From the NCBI RefSeq assembly GCF_000247695.1, contig NW_004624776.1:10351647-10415646 (forward strand): a stretch of 64,000 nt of DNA. The letters are read 5' to 3'. Below are positions 33,827 through 43,704 of the stretch, piece by piece. Origin of the DNA: Heterocephalus glaber. Taxonomy: Eukaryota > Chordata > Mammalia > Rodentia > Bathyergidae. The translations under genes and the position numbers were made by a program. Every line of letters starts with the position of its first letter. The stretch's first letter is position 1. The notes below the pieces were generated by a model. It saw only the letters and a program-made list of their open reading frames with translations, was not told the origin of the DNA and did no database searches.

Positions 33827-33920
33827 TTTTTTCTTTTTCTTTTTGGTACTGGGGATCGAACTTGGCACCTTGTGCTTGCCAGGCAGGCAGCAGAACCACT
33901 GAGCTAAATCTTCAGCCCTC
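33827..33920 (-). repeat. ID-type SINE
   Basis: T-rich tail, GGTACTGGGGATCGAACTTG to GCTAAATCTTCAGCCC. Confidence 0.9.
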
Positions 33921-34097
33921 TTTCTTTTTTCTTTACCCACCTTCAAAATCTATCCAGTCTCTTCTTTCCCTCAGTGCTGTGGTCATTGCTCAGATCATTC
34001 ATCTCTCCCCTAAACAATTGCATTAGCCTCCTACTTTTTTGTGTGCAATCTATTCTCCACTGAGCAGATAGTCAGCATTTTAAAAATGTAAAGTTAG

Positions 34098-34192
34098 GGG
34101 CTGGGAGTGCAGCTCAGTGCCAGAGCCTTGCCTAACATACACAAAGCCCAGAGTTCAATCCCCAGCACTGGAAAAAAAAAAAAGAAAAGAAA
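34098..34192 (+). repeat. ID-type SINE, older subtype
   Basis: GGGGCTGGGAGTGCAGCTCA head, GAGTTCAATCCCCAGCACTG, A tail. Confidence 0.85.
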
Positions 34193-34739
34193 AAATGATG
34201 AAAAATGGAGGTAAAGTCACATCTCACTTCATTCATACTAAAACCTTCATTCACTTCTCACTGAATTTAGGATAAATCCGAGCTCCTTAGCATGACCTTC
34301 ACACCCCGCCCCATGCCCACCTCACCACTTCATCTTGCCTCAGGGCAGCCTTCTGGCCTTATCCTAGTTCCTGGACACATCAGTCCTTTTTTCCTCCAGA
34401 CTCTTTGAATAGACCCTTTTCTTCTCCAAGAATGCAGCCGCACTCTGCCACCATACATTTCACCTGAGCAAATCCTCCTACAGGTGTCAGTTGAAATCTC
34501 TTACAGAGGCCTACCCTTACCTTCCGGTTTAAAATAGGTCTCCTGTATAGAGTCTCTCACAGTCCCCTACCCTTTCCCCCTCAGCATATATTACAGTTTG
34601 TAATTACAGATTATTTGGTGATTGTTTCATTACCCTGTGGCCTCGGGACTCCATGAGGACAAGGATTCTACTTAGCTCACTAACTGGTACACAAAAAGCT
34701 TTCATTAAATATTTGTTAAATGAATGAGTAAACAAATAT

Positions 34740-35400
34740 GCCTAATTAAAACTAGAGCAAGCCTACTAAATATATAGTCAGGATTGGAAGGAAGTAAACT
34801 CTGCCCCTTGTATTACCTTGTGGCATGGTTTTCATTTCAACTTGTTTGTGGGGCAAGCAAATATTTGCATTCTCCCATCCTAATGATAATGACTATCGGT
34901 TGAATTACAGACTTTTTAAAAGTATAGAGTTACAAGTAGTCCTTTGATGGAAAAATGAAAGTTGTGACCTGATAAGGCTGAACAGCTTGTGAGTGGCCCA
35001 GCTAGGACAGGACACCAGATTAATAATTGGTACATGAGTGACTGTTTCCACTGGGAGGTAGCAATGAGCTTCAGAAGAGAGGAATTACAGATGCTGAGTT
35101 TGCTAATACAAATATTTTAGGATATTTACAATTCTTGTCCCTGAAATTTGTCAAACACTTTTCAAGTTTGTTTAGTCACAATTTGCTTTTCAAATCAATA
35201 ACATTTAAAAATAACTCTTCAGATATTATCCTATAATAATTGAGCATTTTAATATTTTAAACTACCATTAGAAATATATAATAACCTTATACAGCATATT
35301 TTAGAACACTTCTATGTTCAAAAATTGCCATGTGGTTTTTCTATTGCACAGTAGGCTGACTGTAATAGATAATGATGATGTACAGTATACATATTTTATT
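34740..35400. other. Unassigned intergenic stretch
   Basis: AT-rich. A MIR-like antisense trace at about 34965-35025 (AACAGCTTGTGAGTGGCCCA). Nothing else supported. Confidence 0.4.
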
Positions 35401-35404
35401 CTAT

Positions 35405-35597
35405 TTTTATTTTTGCAATAGTGAGGATTAATCTCAGGGCCTTTGAACTAAGATACATTCCTAGCCCTTTTTATAACTTTTTTATTTTGACATGGGGTCA
35501 TGCTAAGTTGCCCAGGCTGGGGTCAAATTTGTGATCCTCTTGCCTCAGTTTCCCAGAGTGCTGGGATTACAGGTGTGTACCACCTTGCCTGGCTATA
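35405..35597 (-). repeat. ID+B1 composite SINE
   Basis: Antisense ID (GTGAGGATTAATCTCAGGGC) then antisense B1 (GGGTCATGCTAAGTTGCCCA to GCTGGGATTACAGGTGTGTA). Confidence 0.8.
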
Positions 35598-35599
35598 CT

Positions 35600-35940
35600 A
35601 CATATTTCAATAAAACTAAAAGAAAAGTTTTTGAATGTTTTCACATTAATTCACGATACATGTATGAGGAGATACTCTGATTTGAACGTTATCCAATACA
35701 GTATACATGTATTAAAATATTACACGATACCACATTAAATTATGGACAATTTTTACATCAGTTAAATAAATTAAAATGTTAAAATATAGATTGCCATCAA
35801 ATATAAGGTGCCATTGTTTGTAAGGTATACTTCTATTTTATGTAGTGCTAAAAAATCCCAATGTATTATCATTTAAAACTCTTGTTTTATATTCACTGAA
35901 AGAGCCTCACTAAGATTATTTAGACGTACTTTTGGGGGTT
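35600..35940. other. AT-rich unassigned stretch
   Basis: Low-GC sequence, no element recognised. Confidence 0.35.
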
Positions 35941-36037
35941 TGGGGGGGGGGCCTGAGCATGCAGCTTAATGGTGAAGCATTTGCCTAACACACATGAGGC
36001 CTTGAGTGCTATCCCCACCACCACAGAAAAAAAGAAC
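35941..36037 (+). repeat. ID-type SINE, old
   Basis: GGGGGGCCTGAGCATGCAGC head and a CACCACCACAGAAAA end. Confidence 0.7.
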
Positions 36038-36179
36038 TATGTACTCTTGGAATACAAAAAAGAAAAAGAAAAACATAGCAAAATTAATTGGATAATTTTG
36101 TCTAAAATTTCTTTATTTTTAGAGCTCACCTCTTCTTGATCTCTTTCTCACTCACAGTTGTTGATTCCTGTGATTATGC

Positions 36180-36250
36180 GGTACCAGGGATAGAGCTCAG
36201 GACCTTGTACTTGCGAGGCAGGCACGGTGCCACTAAGCTAAATCCCTGGT
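36180..36250 (-). repeat. ID-type SINE without poly(T)
   Basis: Antisense GTACCAGGGATAGAGCTCAG to GCTAAATCCCTGGTAC. The usual T run is missing. Confidence 0.8.
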
Positions 36251-36254
36251 ACTC

Positions 36255-36768
36255 GATTTTTCCACATAGCACTTCTTAAAGGAAACTTGGGGAAGGTTAG
36301 ATTCATATTTTTAAAAGAAAAATAATTTTTTCTCTGCTTACTTAAGTTCCAACCAACAAAGTGGAAAACATTTTCCTCAGAAAGTAAATAAATTACCTGC
36401 TGAAAACTGAGAAAATGTATCCATCTAGCTAGACAAAATTAAAAACTCAAAAGCAACAATTACATATCTACCAGGTAAGTGAGTGGGAAGTAGATGGAAT
36501 ACAAATAAATGAATGTCACCAAAGAATTTGAACATTTCAGAGGGACTCTCTGATGACTCAGAGTGCAAATCTCATTATGTAGAACATACTGTACATCTTC
36601 AGAGTATTAAAACCAACTGGTACTAAAATACTCTGGTTCTTATTAACTGATAAATTTTACTAACAATACTGTTTCTGGAAGAAGTTTTAGGCAGGCTTTT
36701 GGGTTAATTTGTGGCTAATTGGTGAAATAATATAATTAAACAGTGTAGCACTTGTTTACTGAATTCTT
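36255..36768. other. Unassigned intergenic stretch
   Basis: AT-rich and unique-looking, no coding signal. Confidence 0.35.
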
Positions 36769-37113
36769 GTGCTGTGTAATCCAGCATGTACACTGGCCAC
36801 ATGAAGCTATTGGGCACATGAAAAATGACTAGCACAACTGAAGAATTCAGTTTCTAAAATTTATTGAATTTTCATTAATTTAAATTTAAGAACTGATATT
36901 CAGTTATTGGAAATACCTCAGAATGTTTGGAAAATTTTAGATATGCGAATCTACTTTTCAAAATCTAAATTTCATGAAATGTCAATATACTTCCAGTATT
37001 TACAGTAAAAATTTAGCAGCCAGATTGAAATATACTGTTGGGGGAAAATATACACTGGATTTTGAAGACTCAGTACAAAATACACTGTGAAATTCTAATT
37101 AAATTTTATATTG

Positions 37114-37257
37114 CTGGGTGTGGTAGTGCACACCTATAATTCCAGCACTCAGGGAGGCTGAGACAGGAGAATTGCTATAAGTTGGAGACCAGCCTGGGGC
37201 TCCATAGTGAGCTCAGGACCAGCCTGAAGTACATAGTGAGCCCCTATCTAAAAAAAG
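37114..37257 (+). repeat. B1 SINE with TSD
   Basis: CTGGGTGTGGTAGTGCACAC to GAGCCCCTATCT and an A tail. Exact 13-bp duplication AAATTTTATATTG at 37101-37113 and 37258-37270. Confidence 0.94.
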
Positions 37258-37302
37258 AAATTTTATATTGATTGAATGTTGAAGTGATATTTTTATATTT
37301 GG

Positions 37303-37724
37303 TGTCTGTTAGTCAGCTTTGTACTGCCATGACAAAACACCTGAGTGAATCAACTTAAAAGGAGAAGAGATTTATTTTGGTTCACAGTTCAGAGGCTTCA
37401 GTCCGTGACCACTTGGCCCCATCACTTTGGGGCTGTGATGAGGCCAAACATCACAGTGACTGGAGCGTGGTGGAGCAAAGCTGTTCACCTAATACTGGCC
37501 AGGAAACAAAGAGAGAGTGCTTGCTTTTACTTAAAAAAACAAAACAAAACAAAACAAAAAATGCCCCTCTCTCAGAACCCATTCAGCTATGGATCTGTAA
37601 ATGGATTAATCCATTCATGAGGTCAGACCCTTCATGATCCATTCACCTCCACCTGTCAACACTGCTGCCTTGGGGAACAAGCCCTCAACATGAGCTTTTG
37701 GGGGACATTTAAAATCTGAATAAT
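37303..37724 (-). repeat. MaLR LTR, antisense
   Basis: TGTTAGTCAGCTTTGTACTG, GAGATTTATTTTGGTTCACA, GGTCAGACCCTTCATGATCC and GGGGACATTTAAAATCTGAA follow a MaLR LTR (MST/MT-like) in reverse. Confidence 0.72.
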
Positions 37725-37801
37725 AGGAAATAAATAAAATAAAATGTTACTAAATAATTCCACTTGTTTCTTTTTAAACTTGTAGAAACATAGCTAGTAA
37801 A

Positions 37802-37990
37802 GTCAGGTCTGGTGGCTCACACCTGTATTCCAGCACTTATGATGGTAAGGCAGGAGGATCTCAAGCTTGAGGTCAGCCAGGACTCCATGTTGAATTTGAG
37901 GCCAGCCTAGACTACATAGCAAGATACTGTCTCAAGCAATAACAGCAACAATGAAACACCAAAACAAAGAAAAACTAAAACAACAACAAA
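37802..37990 (+). repeat. B1 SINE with TSD
   Basis: CAGGTCTGGTGGCTCACACC to GCAAGATACTGTCTCAAGC with a CAA-rich tail. ACATAGCTA on both sides. Confidence 0.88.
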
Positions 37991-38064
37991 AACACATAGC
38001 TACTACAAAATTTCAAATTATATATGGGGCTTATCGTATATATTTTGCTCTTTTCTTTCTCTTT

Positions 38065-38222
38065 GATTTTTTTGTTTTGTTTTGTTTTGGAGTTGTTCTT
38101 CTGTTTTGTTGGTTGTTTTGAAAGAAGGCCTCACTGTATACCCTGGGCTGGCCTCTATCTCATGGTCCTCCTGCCTCAGCTCCCAAGTGATGGGATTACA
38201 GGCATGTGCCAACAGGCCTGGT
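38065..38222 (-). repeat. B1 SINE, antisense
   Basis: A TTTTG-rich tail, then GAAGGCCTCACTGTATACCC to GATGGGATTACAGGCATGTG. Confidence 0.87.
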
Positions 38223-38253
38223 AATTGCATAATACTTCTATTGGACAGTACTA

Positions 38254-38880
38254 TGCTAATGACTACACATAGATTCAAAGATGATTTTATCTACTCCTTG
38301 GTTTCAGTTCATCATGACTTCAATTTCTATTAGCCTGAAATGCTCTCACCATCTTCTTTAGCCATCTGCTATACCATACACCCCAACTAGTACCATAAAA
38401 ATCTGCCACTAGGCTGAAAAATGAAAATTTGGAGAAACTGACACAAATATATTTATCCTATAGAAAAGAGGTCAACTTAGAAGAAGTTTTATATTGAATG
38501 TGTTAGTTTTTCATTGTTGTGACAAAATACTGGGATAACTTAAAATGAAGAAAGATTTATTCATGGTTTTAGAGGTTTTGAGTTGGTGCCCTCAACTCAA
38601 TTCAGGAAATAAAACGTTGTGTAAAAGGTTACTGTTTTTAAAGAGTAGTGGTAACCAAGATTTAAATTTTTTTAAAAGCATAGTTTGAAGACATGACTGC
38701 CCATGTGAATTATACTGGAAGGTGCTTCAGGTCCCACCTCCTGATGCAAATACAAATACAAATTCTAAATACAAATCATAGCCAGCCTGAGGTCCATGTA
38801 GGCAAATGGGTAAGCTTGCAACTCTGGGAATTTCTTTTTGTTTTGATTTTGGTTTTCTGTTTGGTATTTTGGTGTTTTGG
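38254..38880. other. Mixed stretch with antisense MaLR remnant
   Basis: 38497-38600 (GTTAGTTTTTCATTGTTGTG, GAAAGATTTATTCATGG) is an antisense MaLR-like start. The rest is unassigned. Confidence 0.45.
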
Positions 38881-38895
38881 TGGTGTTTTGTTTTG

Positions 38896-38962
38896 TTTTT
38901 GTTTTTGTTTTTGGTACCGGGGATCGAACTCGGGTCCTTAAGCTTGAGTAGCAGGCAGCGAA
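38896..38962 (-). repeat. ID-type SINE, 5'-truncated, with TSD
   Basis: TTTTTG tail, GGTACCGGGGATCGAACTCG to GAGTAGCAGGCAGCG. 15-bp duplication TGGTGTTTTGTTTTG (38881-38895, 38963-38977). It sits inside an older antisense ID whose other half is at 39005-39045 (CAAGTACTCTATCACTGAGC). Confidence 0.88.
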
Positions 38963-39049
38963 TGGTGTTTTGTTTTGATGGAAATTGAGGGTTCCTTGAA
39001 GTTAGCCAAGTACTCTATCACTGAGCTACACTACCCAGCCCTGGAAAAT

Positions 39050-40374
39050 TTTTAAATGCTAAAAAACTTGATACAAAATTACAAAATTAGTATTTTTGTA
39101 CAGATCTTGTGCTAAATTTTGCAATCATTTGTAGTTTTTGTGTCTTATTCATGATTTGAGGTGTTTCATATTTTAAGAGAATCTGACATACTAAACATGT
39201 TTTTAAGTGAAAAACTTGGAAATATGTAGCTAATTAAATTTGTAATCACTTTTAAGCATTTAAAGGACTCTGATGATTAAATGTAGAAATTTTGCCTTAT
39301 GCATGTAAATACTGCATAAGTGCTGAGGAAGCTTGATTGGACTTTTATTAAGTGTTTGGAGTGCTAAAGAGGAATAAATAAATAGACTGTATGACTAGTT
39401 TGAAATATCTGAGAGAATAAATGTTTAGCGGGACTTAAAATTTAATAACTTAAATTTATGAGATGATTATTAATCAGAGGGCAAATAAAGTGTTTTAAAT
39501 TTCAAAACAAACTATATTATATTTATTAAAAAATGACAATATTTGTAAGTTGAGCTGAAAAGCTTCAAAAAACTAAGTTCTAAAATTTGAGACCAGAATA
39601 ACTAAATGTTAATTGAAATAAAGGTATTTATAGAATATTCAACATCATGTATTAGTTATATAAATCATGATTCATCCAATGATGCAACATGTAACTATTA
39701 AAAACAATGTAAAATCAACAGGGACAATATTTGATTCTTTATAATGCCAGCTCAATAAGTGCTTGTATAAGATAATTTTTAACAATATGTCTAGATTTAT
39801 GAATACATATATACAGATGAAAAATTAGATGAACCAACAAATTATAATTAGTTATTGGTTGTAATTAGTATAACTGTACATGTGGACACTTTCCAATTTT
39901 TTGTCTTTTGCATTAAGCATGTATACTTCTGCTAGATAAAGAAGGTTCTTTTTAAAAGAGAAGTAAAAAAAGGAGAAGACAATGGTCTGAAAGTAGCAAT
40001 AGAGAGCCAGAAGAATGCCCGCATTCTAGACTTCATCATACATGGAATTGGGAGAAATAAGTAGCTTTTGAGAGGGCTACAGAGCAAGCCATTTCTTTAG
40101 GGCAAAGCCAGGTTTCTAGACCTGGAGGTGAAGAGAATGTTGTATAGGGAACTGACTACATCTTCCACTGTGACCCTGTCATGCCTGGCACATGCATCTA
40201 ACAAAGCCCACCTAAGACTGTTGGAAGTATTTGCCTATGGGACAATCAGGCTGTATTACATTGTACACTTCTTTGAATACAGGCATTGCCTTCCTGACCT
40301 GTGAAACCCTGGTGCCTAGCACACAGAAGGCACCTTGGTAAGGTCTGAACATCCCCTTCCAAAGCTCAGGTTGA
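39050..40374. other. Mostly unique intergenic stretch
   Basis: AT-rich DNA without recent insertions. 40130-40330 (GAATACAGGCATTGCCTTCC, GGTGCCTAGCACACAGAAGG) resembles an L2 3' end. This is one of the longest insertion-free runs between the two promoters. Confidence 0.45.
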
Positions 40375-40700
40375 AATGCAGTTCCCCCTGTCATGGGATG
40401 CAGAGGAGGGACTTTAAGAAGTGATTAGAAGACTGAGGAAATAGCTCAGAGGTAGAGTGCTCGCCTGGGTTTGATTCCCAGCACCACGTATGAAAAAGGG
40501 GTGATTGGTCCCACTTCATGGACAGATTAACACTGTTATTAAGGGAGTGGGTTAGCCATCAAGGGACTGGCTTTGTTATGCTGCAGTTCAAAGTCCTTTG
40601 TTCCTGGACTTCCCAGCCTCCAGAACTGCAAAAAGCCACATTCTTATAAATTACTGTCTGAGGTATCTATCATAGCAACAGAAAATAGACTAAGACATAC
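40375..40700 (+). repeat. MaLR LTR with SINE inside
   Basis: AGGAGGGACTTTAAGAAGTG, GGTCCCACTTCATGGACAGA, CAGCCTCCAGAACTGCAAAA and CAACAGAAAATAGACTAAGA follow a MaLR LTR. An ID-type SINE interrupts it. Confidence 0.7.
40430..40499 (+). repeat. ID-type SINE, internally shortened
   Basis: GAGGAAATAGCTCAGAGGTA, GGGTTTGATTCCCAGCACCA. About 12-15 bp between the two boxes are missing. Confidence 0.8.
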
Positions 40701-40710
40701 CAAATTGCAA

Positions 40711-40788
40711 GAGGGGGCTAGGAGTGTAACTCAGTGATACAGTGCTTGCCTAGTGTGTGCAAGGCCCCGGGAGAAAAATAACTCTGTA
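40711..40788 (+). repeat. ID-type SINE, 3' part lost
   Basis: GGGGGCTAGGAGTGTAACTC to GCAAGGCCCCGGGAGAAAAA; the B box is deleted. Confidence 0.75.
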
Positions 40789-40789
40789 C

Positions 40790-41668
40790 TTCTCTTTTTG
40801 CCTTTCTATTACAGTGATTTAAATTCATCTCATTGAAGTCATCCATTTTAGTTAAAGCATTGTCTCCAAAAGCTTCACTCACTGACTCCATTCATTCTCG
40901 GGAATGGCAAAGTGGTGATCATTTTGGAAACTGAGTGATGGAAACATTTATCATTATATTGTCCTCTCTATTTTTAAGGATGTTTGAAATTTCCTATATT
41001 AAAAGTATTTTTCAGAAACTTCTCAAAACACTGATCTAGCCGTGTAACAACTATCTACTGATTTATGAGAGCACACTGTGTAACAGTCATTGTGTTAAGC
41101 TCTAGGAATACGCGTGAATAGGAGTTGGAGGTGTGCATGGCTGTGGGTATGAATTGGAAAATATAAAGGCTAAGAACTGTGATAAAGTACTATACACAGA
41201 AGTGAAAAACATACACCTTACTCAGACTTGAGGTAGTGGTAGTGATAGAGTTGTCAGGGATGAATCTAAAAGGTAAATAAGTCAAGCACACTGGAAGGAG
41301 GAAGCCATGGTGAGAAAGGGCCTGGGTCATTACAGACAGAAAACCCATCAAGTATAAAGATGTGGAAACCAGGAAGACTATAATGAGTTTGAAGTTCAAA
41401 TATATTAAAACTCTCAGTTTGGGTTTATATAGAGGAGAAGTGGTAATAAAAATAGGGTACAAGCTAAACTGTTATAAAAGACTCTAAAGCACAATGGACA
41501 ATATAAGACTGAAGTTCATTTCTTTTATCTAATGGGCTAGCAGGGTGTAGGTAGTGCAGCTTGTGGGGATTGCTTATCAGAATCCTAAATGCCTTCCATA
41601 TTATTGTTCTACCCTACCCTAGGGCATTGTCCTTGTCTGTATTCTCAAAATGTAATCACTAGCTGCTC
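40790..41668. other. Unassigned intergenic stretch
   Basis: No reliable repeat or gene. The antisense frame at 41190-41462 (90 codons) has no recognisable domain. Confidence 0.35.
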
Positions 41669-42091
41669 AGTTACTTTTCTCATTCCTGAGACAAAATAAC
41701 CCACTTGCACAAGTTAGGAAAGGTTTATTTTGGCTCACCATTTGTAGAGGTTTCAATCCATGATCATCTGGCTCCAAGGCAGGGCAGCATGGCATGGCAG
41801 AGGAGAAACAGTCAATATCAGGGTAGGCAGAAGCAGCAAGCCTGCCTTCCTTCTTTCCCTTTATATTCCATCCAGGCCATAAGCCTATTTGTTGGTGCCA
41901 CACAAAACCAGGGTAGGGGTTCCCTCTTCAGTAAATCTATTACCCACTACTACACTAAACCAATTAGTGGACTAATCCAGTTATCACATACCTATAATCC
42001 AGTATCACATACCTATGATCCCTCCACCTCCCCAAAGCCCCATTTATGAGTACATGAGGCTTTAGGGGGACATCTATATAAGCCATAACAC
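41669..42091 (-). repeat. MaLR LTR, antisense
   Basis: GGAAAGGTTTATTTTGGCTC, GTTTCAATCCATGATCATCT and GAGGCTTTAGGGGGACATC follow a MaLR LTR in reverse. Open frames across it are by chance. Confidence 0.65.
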
Positions 42092-42419
42092 TGTCACATC
42101 CATGTCATGGCTCAAAGAAAGAAATGTACTTTTATGGTTATATTGCCTCACATACAAGCAATGTTTACAAGATGCCATAGAAAGTTGTATCTGCCTGTAG
42201 GATACAAATTCAACATGCATATGTTAACACTTTCCTTGCTAGTTATGTTTTTCCAATTTTCTATGTCCTTGTTAATTTTTGATAAATTTTGAACGATTAA
42301 GCAGTCTGTATAATAGGTGCCACCATCTTTGTCACCTGTCTATTCATGAACTTGCTCCTTTGGCCTCCTGAATCATCCATTTCCCCCTGCTTCAAAGTTT
42401 ATGCTCTTATAGACTTCTC

Positions 42420-42640
42420 TAAATGGGAATAACACTTAACCTATAGAATTGTTATTTTAATTTTTTTGGGGGGGTACCAGGAATTGAACTCAGGACTTCG
42501 CACTTGCAAGGGAGGTGGCGGCACCACTGAGCTAAATCCCCGGCCCAGAATTGTTATTATAATTACATGAAATACTCTTGTAAAGTGTTTAGTACAATGT
42601 TTGGCATATTGTAGGCACTCAGAGCATAGTAATTATTGTA
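42420..42640 (+). repeat. MIR 3' part, split by SINE
   Basis: TAAATGGGAATAACACTTAA, then after the SINE TGTAAAGTGTTTAGTACAAT and GCATATTGTAGGCACTCAGA: the classic MIR 3' end. Confidence 0.75.
42458..42545 (-). repeat. ID-type SINE with TSD
   Basis: Antisense GTACCAGGAATTGAACTCAG to GCTAAATCCCCGGCCC. AGAATTGTTAT on both sides, inserted in the MIR. Confidence 0.92.
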
Positions 42641-42649
42641 CTGAGACAT

Positions 42650-42785
42650 ACTGGTTATAGGAAGGGGCTTTGGCTCCCAGCCAATCTGAATTCTAATACC
42701 ATCCAGCCTCTTAGTAGCTGTGAGCCTGGGTGTGCCACCTAACTTCTCTGAGTCTCAGATTTCTAATGGAGAAAACAGTCTCATC
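42650..42785 (+). repeat. MIR, sense
   Basis: GGCTTTGGCTCCCAGCCAAT, AGTAGCTGTGAGCCTGGGTG and CCTAACTTCTCTGAGTCTCA. Confidence 0.78.
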
Positions 42786-42990
42786 TCACAAAAAGCCCAT
42801 GAAGCAGAGATAACCAGTGTTCATTTTGGCATATTGCCTTCAGTTATTTAAGTATATGTATATATAATTTCTAAAAAGCATGTACATATGTAATTTCTAA
42901 AGATTAAAGATGGACATTTTATATACTTTATGCTTTTTTAAACTTCAGTGCTTGAAAGCATAATTTTCAATAGCTCTCATTTTTTGTCTT

Positions 42991-43064
42991 TGGTACCGGG
43001 GATTGAACTCCAGAGCTTGCAGTTGTGAGGCAGATGCCAGAACCACTGAGCTAAATTCCTGACC
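42991..43064 (-). repeat. ID-type SINE with TSD
   Basis: GGTACCGGGGATTGAACTCC to GCTAAATTCCTGACC. 17-bp duplication CTCTCATTTTTTGTCTT at 42974-42990 and 43065-43081, so the T run is partly target DNA. Confidence 0.93.
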
Positions 43065-43254
43065 CTCTCATTTTTTGTCTTAACTTCTAAAAGTCACCCA
43101 TGTTATAATTGTTTGTAAAAAATAAAATCTATTTAATAAGGTAATCAATAACCAATCTGTATAAAAAATCATATGGATTAATTTCTATGTATTAATTTTT
43201 AAATCTGTCCTTTATGAGCTCATGTCACTTCATCTTTTGAACTTCACTGGATTA

Positions 43255-43609
43255 AGAGACCCCTGAGAGGTGATAGGATTATGAGGGCACCAACCTCATC
43301 AATGGCTACTGATGAGTTCATAGTTGAGTGGGCTATGGGGAAGTAGTTGGAATAACTGGGTCATGAGGCCTATGACCTCAGGGACTGTATCTAGGTCCTG
43401 GGCCGTTCCTCTTTGGCACTTTTTCCTTGTGTTCTGCTTCTCAGGCACCATAAAGTAAGCGGTTTTGTTTTACTAAGCTTCTGCTGTGATGTTTCTGCCT
43501 TGGAGCCAGCCATCCATGGATTGAAACTTCCGAAACTATGAAATCTCTTCTCCTTTAAGTTGTAGGTGTCAAGGTATTTTGTCCCAGCAACAGGAAGCTG
43601 GCCAATACA
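43255..43609 (+). repeat. MaLR LTR (MT/MST-like)
   Basis: GAGGTGATAGGATTATGAGG, CTGGGTCATGAGGCCTATGA, TGCTTCTCAGGCACCATAAA and CCAGCAACAGGAAGCTGGCC appear in LTR order. It directly abuts the next MaLR LTR. Confidence 0.65.
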
Positions 43610-43704
43610 GGGCTGAATTGTGTCCACCTACCAAAACAAAAGATACCTCATACTTTTAAAATGTGACTTATTTGGAGATAAGGCCTTTATAAGGGAAGTC
43701 AAGT

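Larger units (their letters stand above)
33350..34738 (+). repeat. LINE2 (L2), several SINEs inside
   Basis: Sense L2 in order: TAACTCCCAAATTTTTATCT, CTGCTCCGTCATTC, ATTGCATTAGCCTCCTACTT, GGATAAATCCGAGCTCCTTA, TTGAAATCTCTTACAGAGGC and the end ATTTGTTAAATGAATGAG. One of the longest ancient elements here. Four younger inserts split it. Confidence 0.8.
36769..38253. mobile_element. Non-autonomous DNA transposon (hAT-like MER), four inserts
   Basis: The left end (GTGCTGTGTAATCCAG, GGCCACATGAAGCTATTGGG) and right end (ACTTCTATTGGACAGTACTA) match opposite ends of a common MER-type element whose termini read near CAGTACTGTCCAATAG. Inner pieces (TACACTGGATTTTGAAGACT; TTGATTGAATGTTGAAGTGA; CACTTGTTTCTTTTTAAACT) fall in order. 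The remainder is a B1 (37114-37257), a MaLR LTR (37303-37724), another B1 (37802-37990) and an antisense B1 (38065-38222). I do not assign the exact subfamily. Confidence 0.7.
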
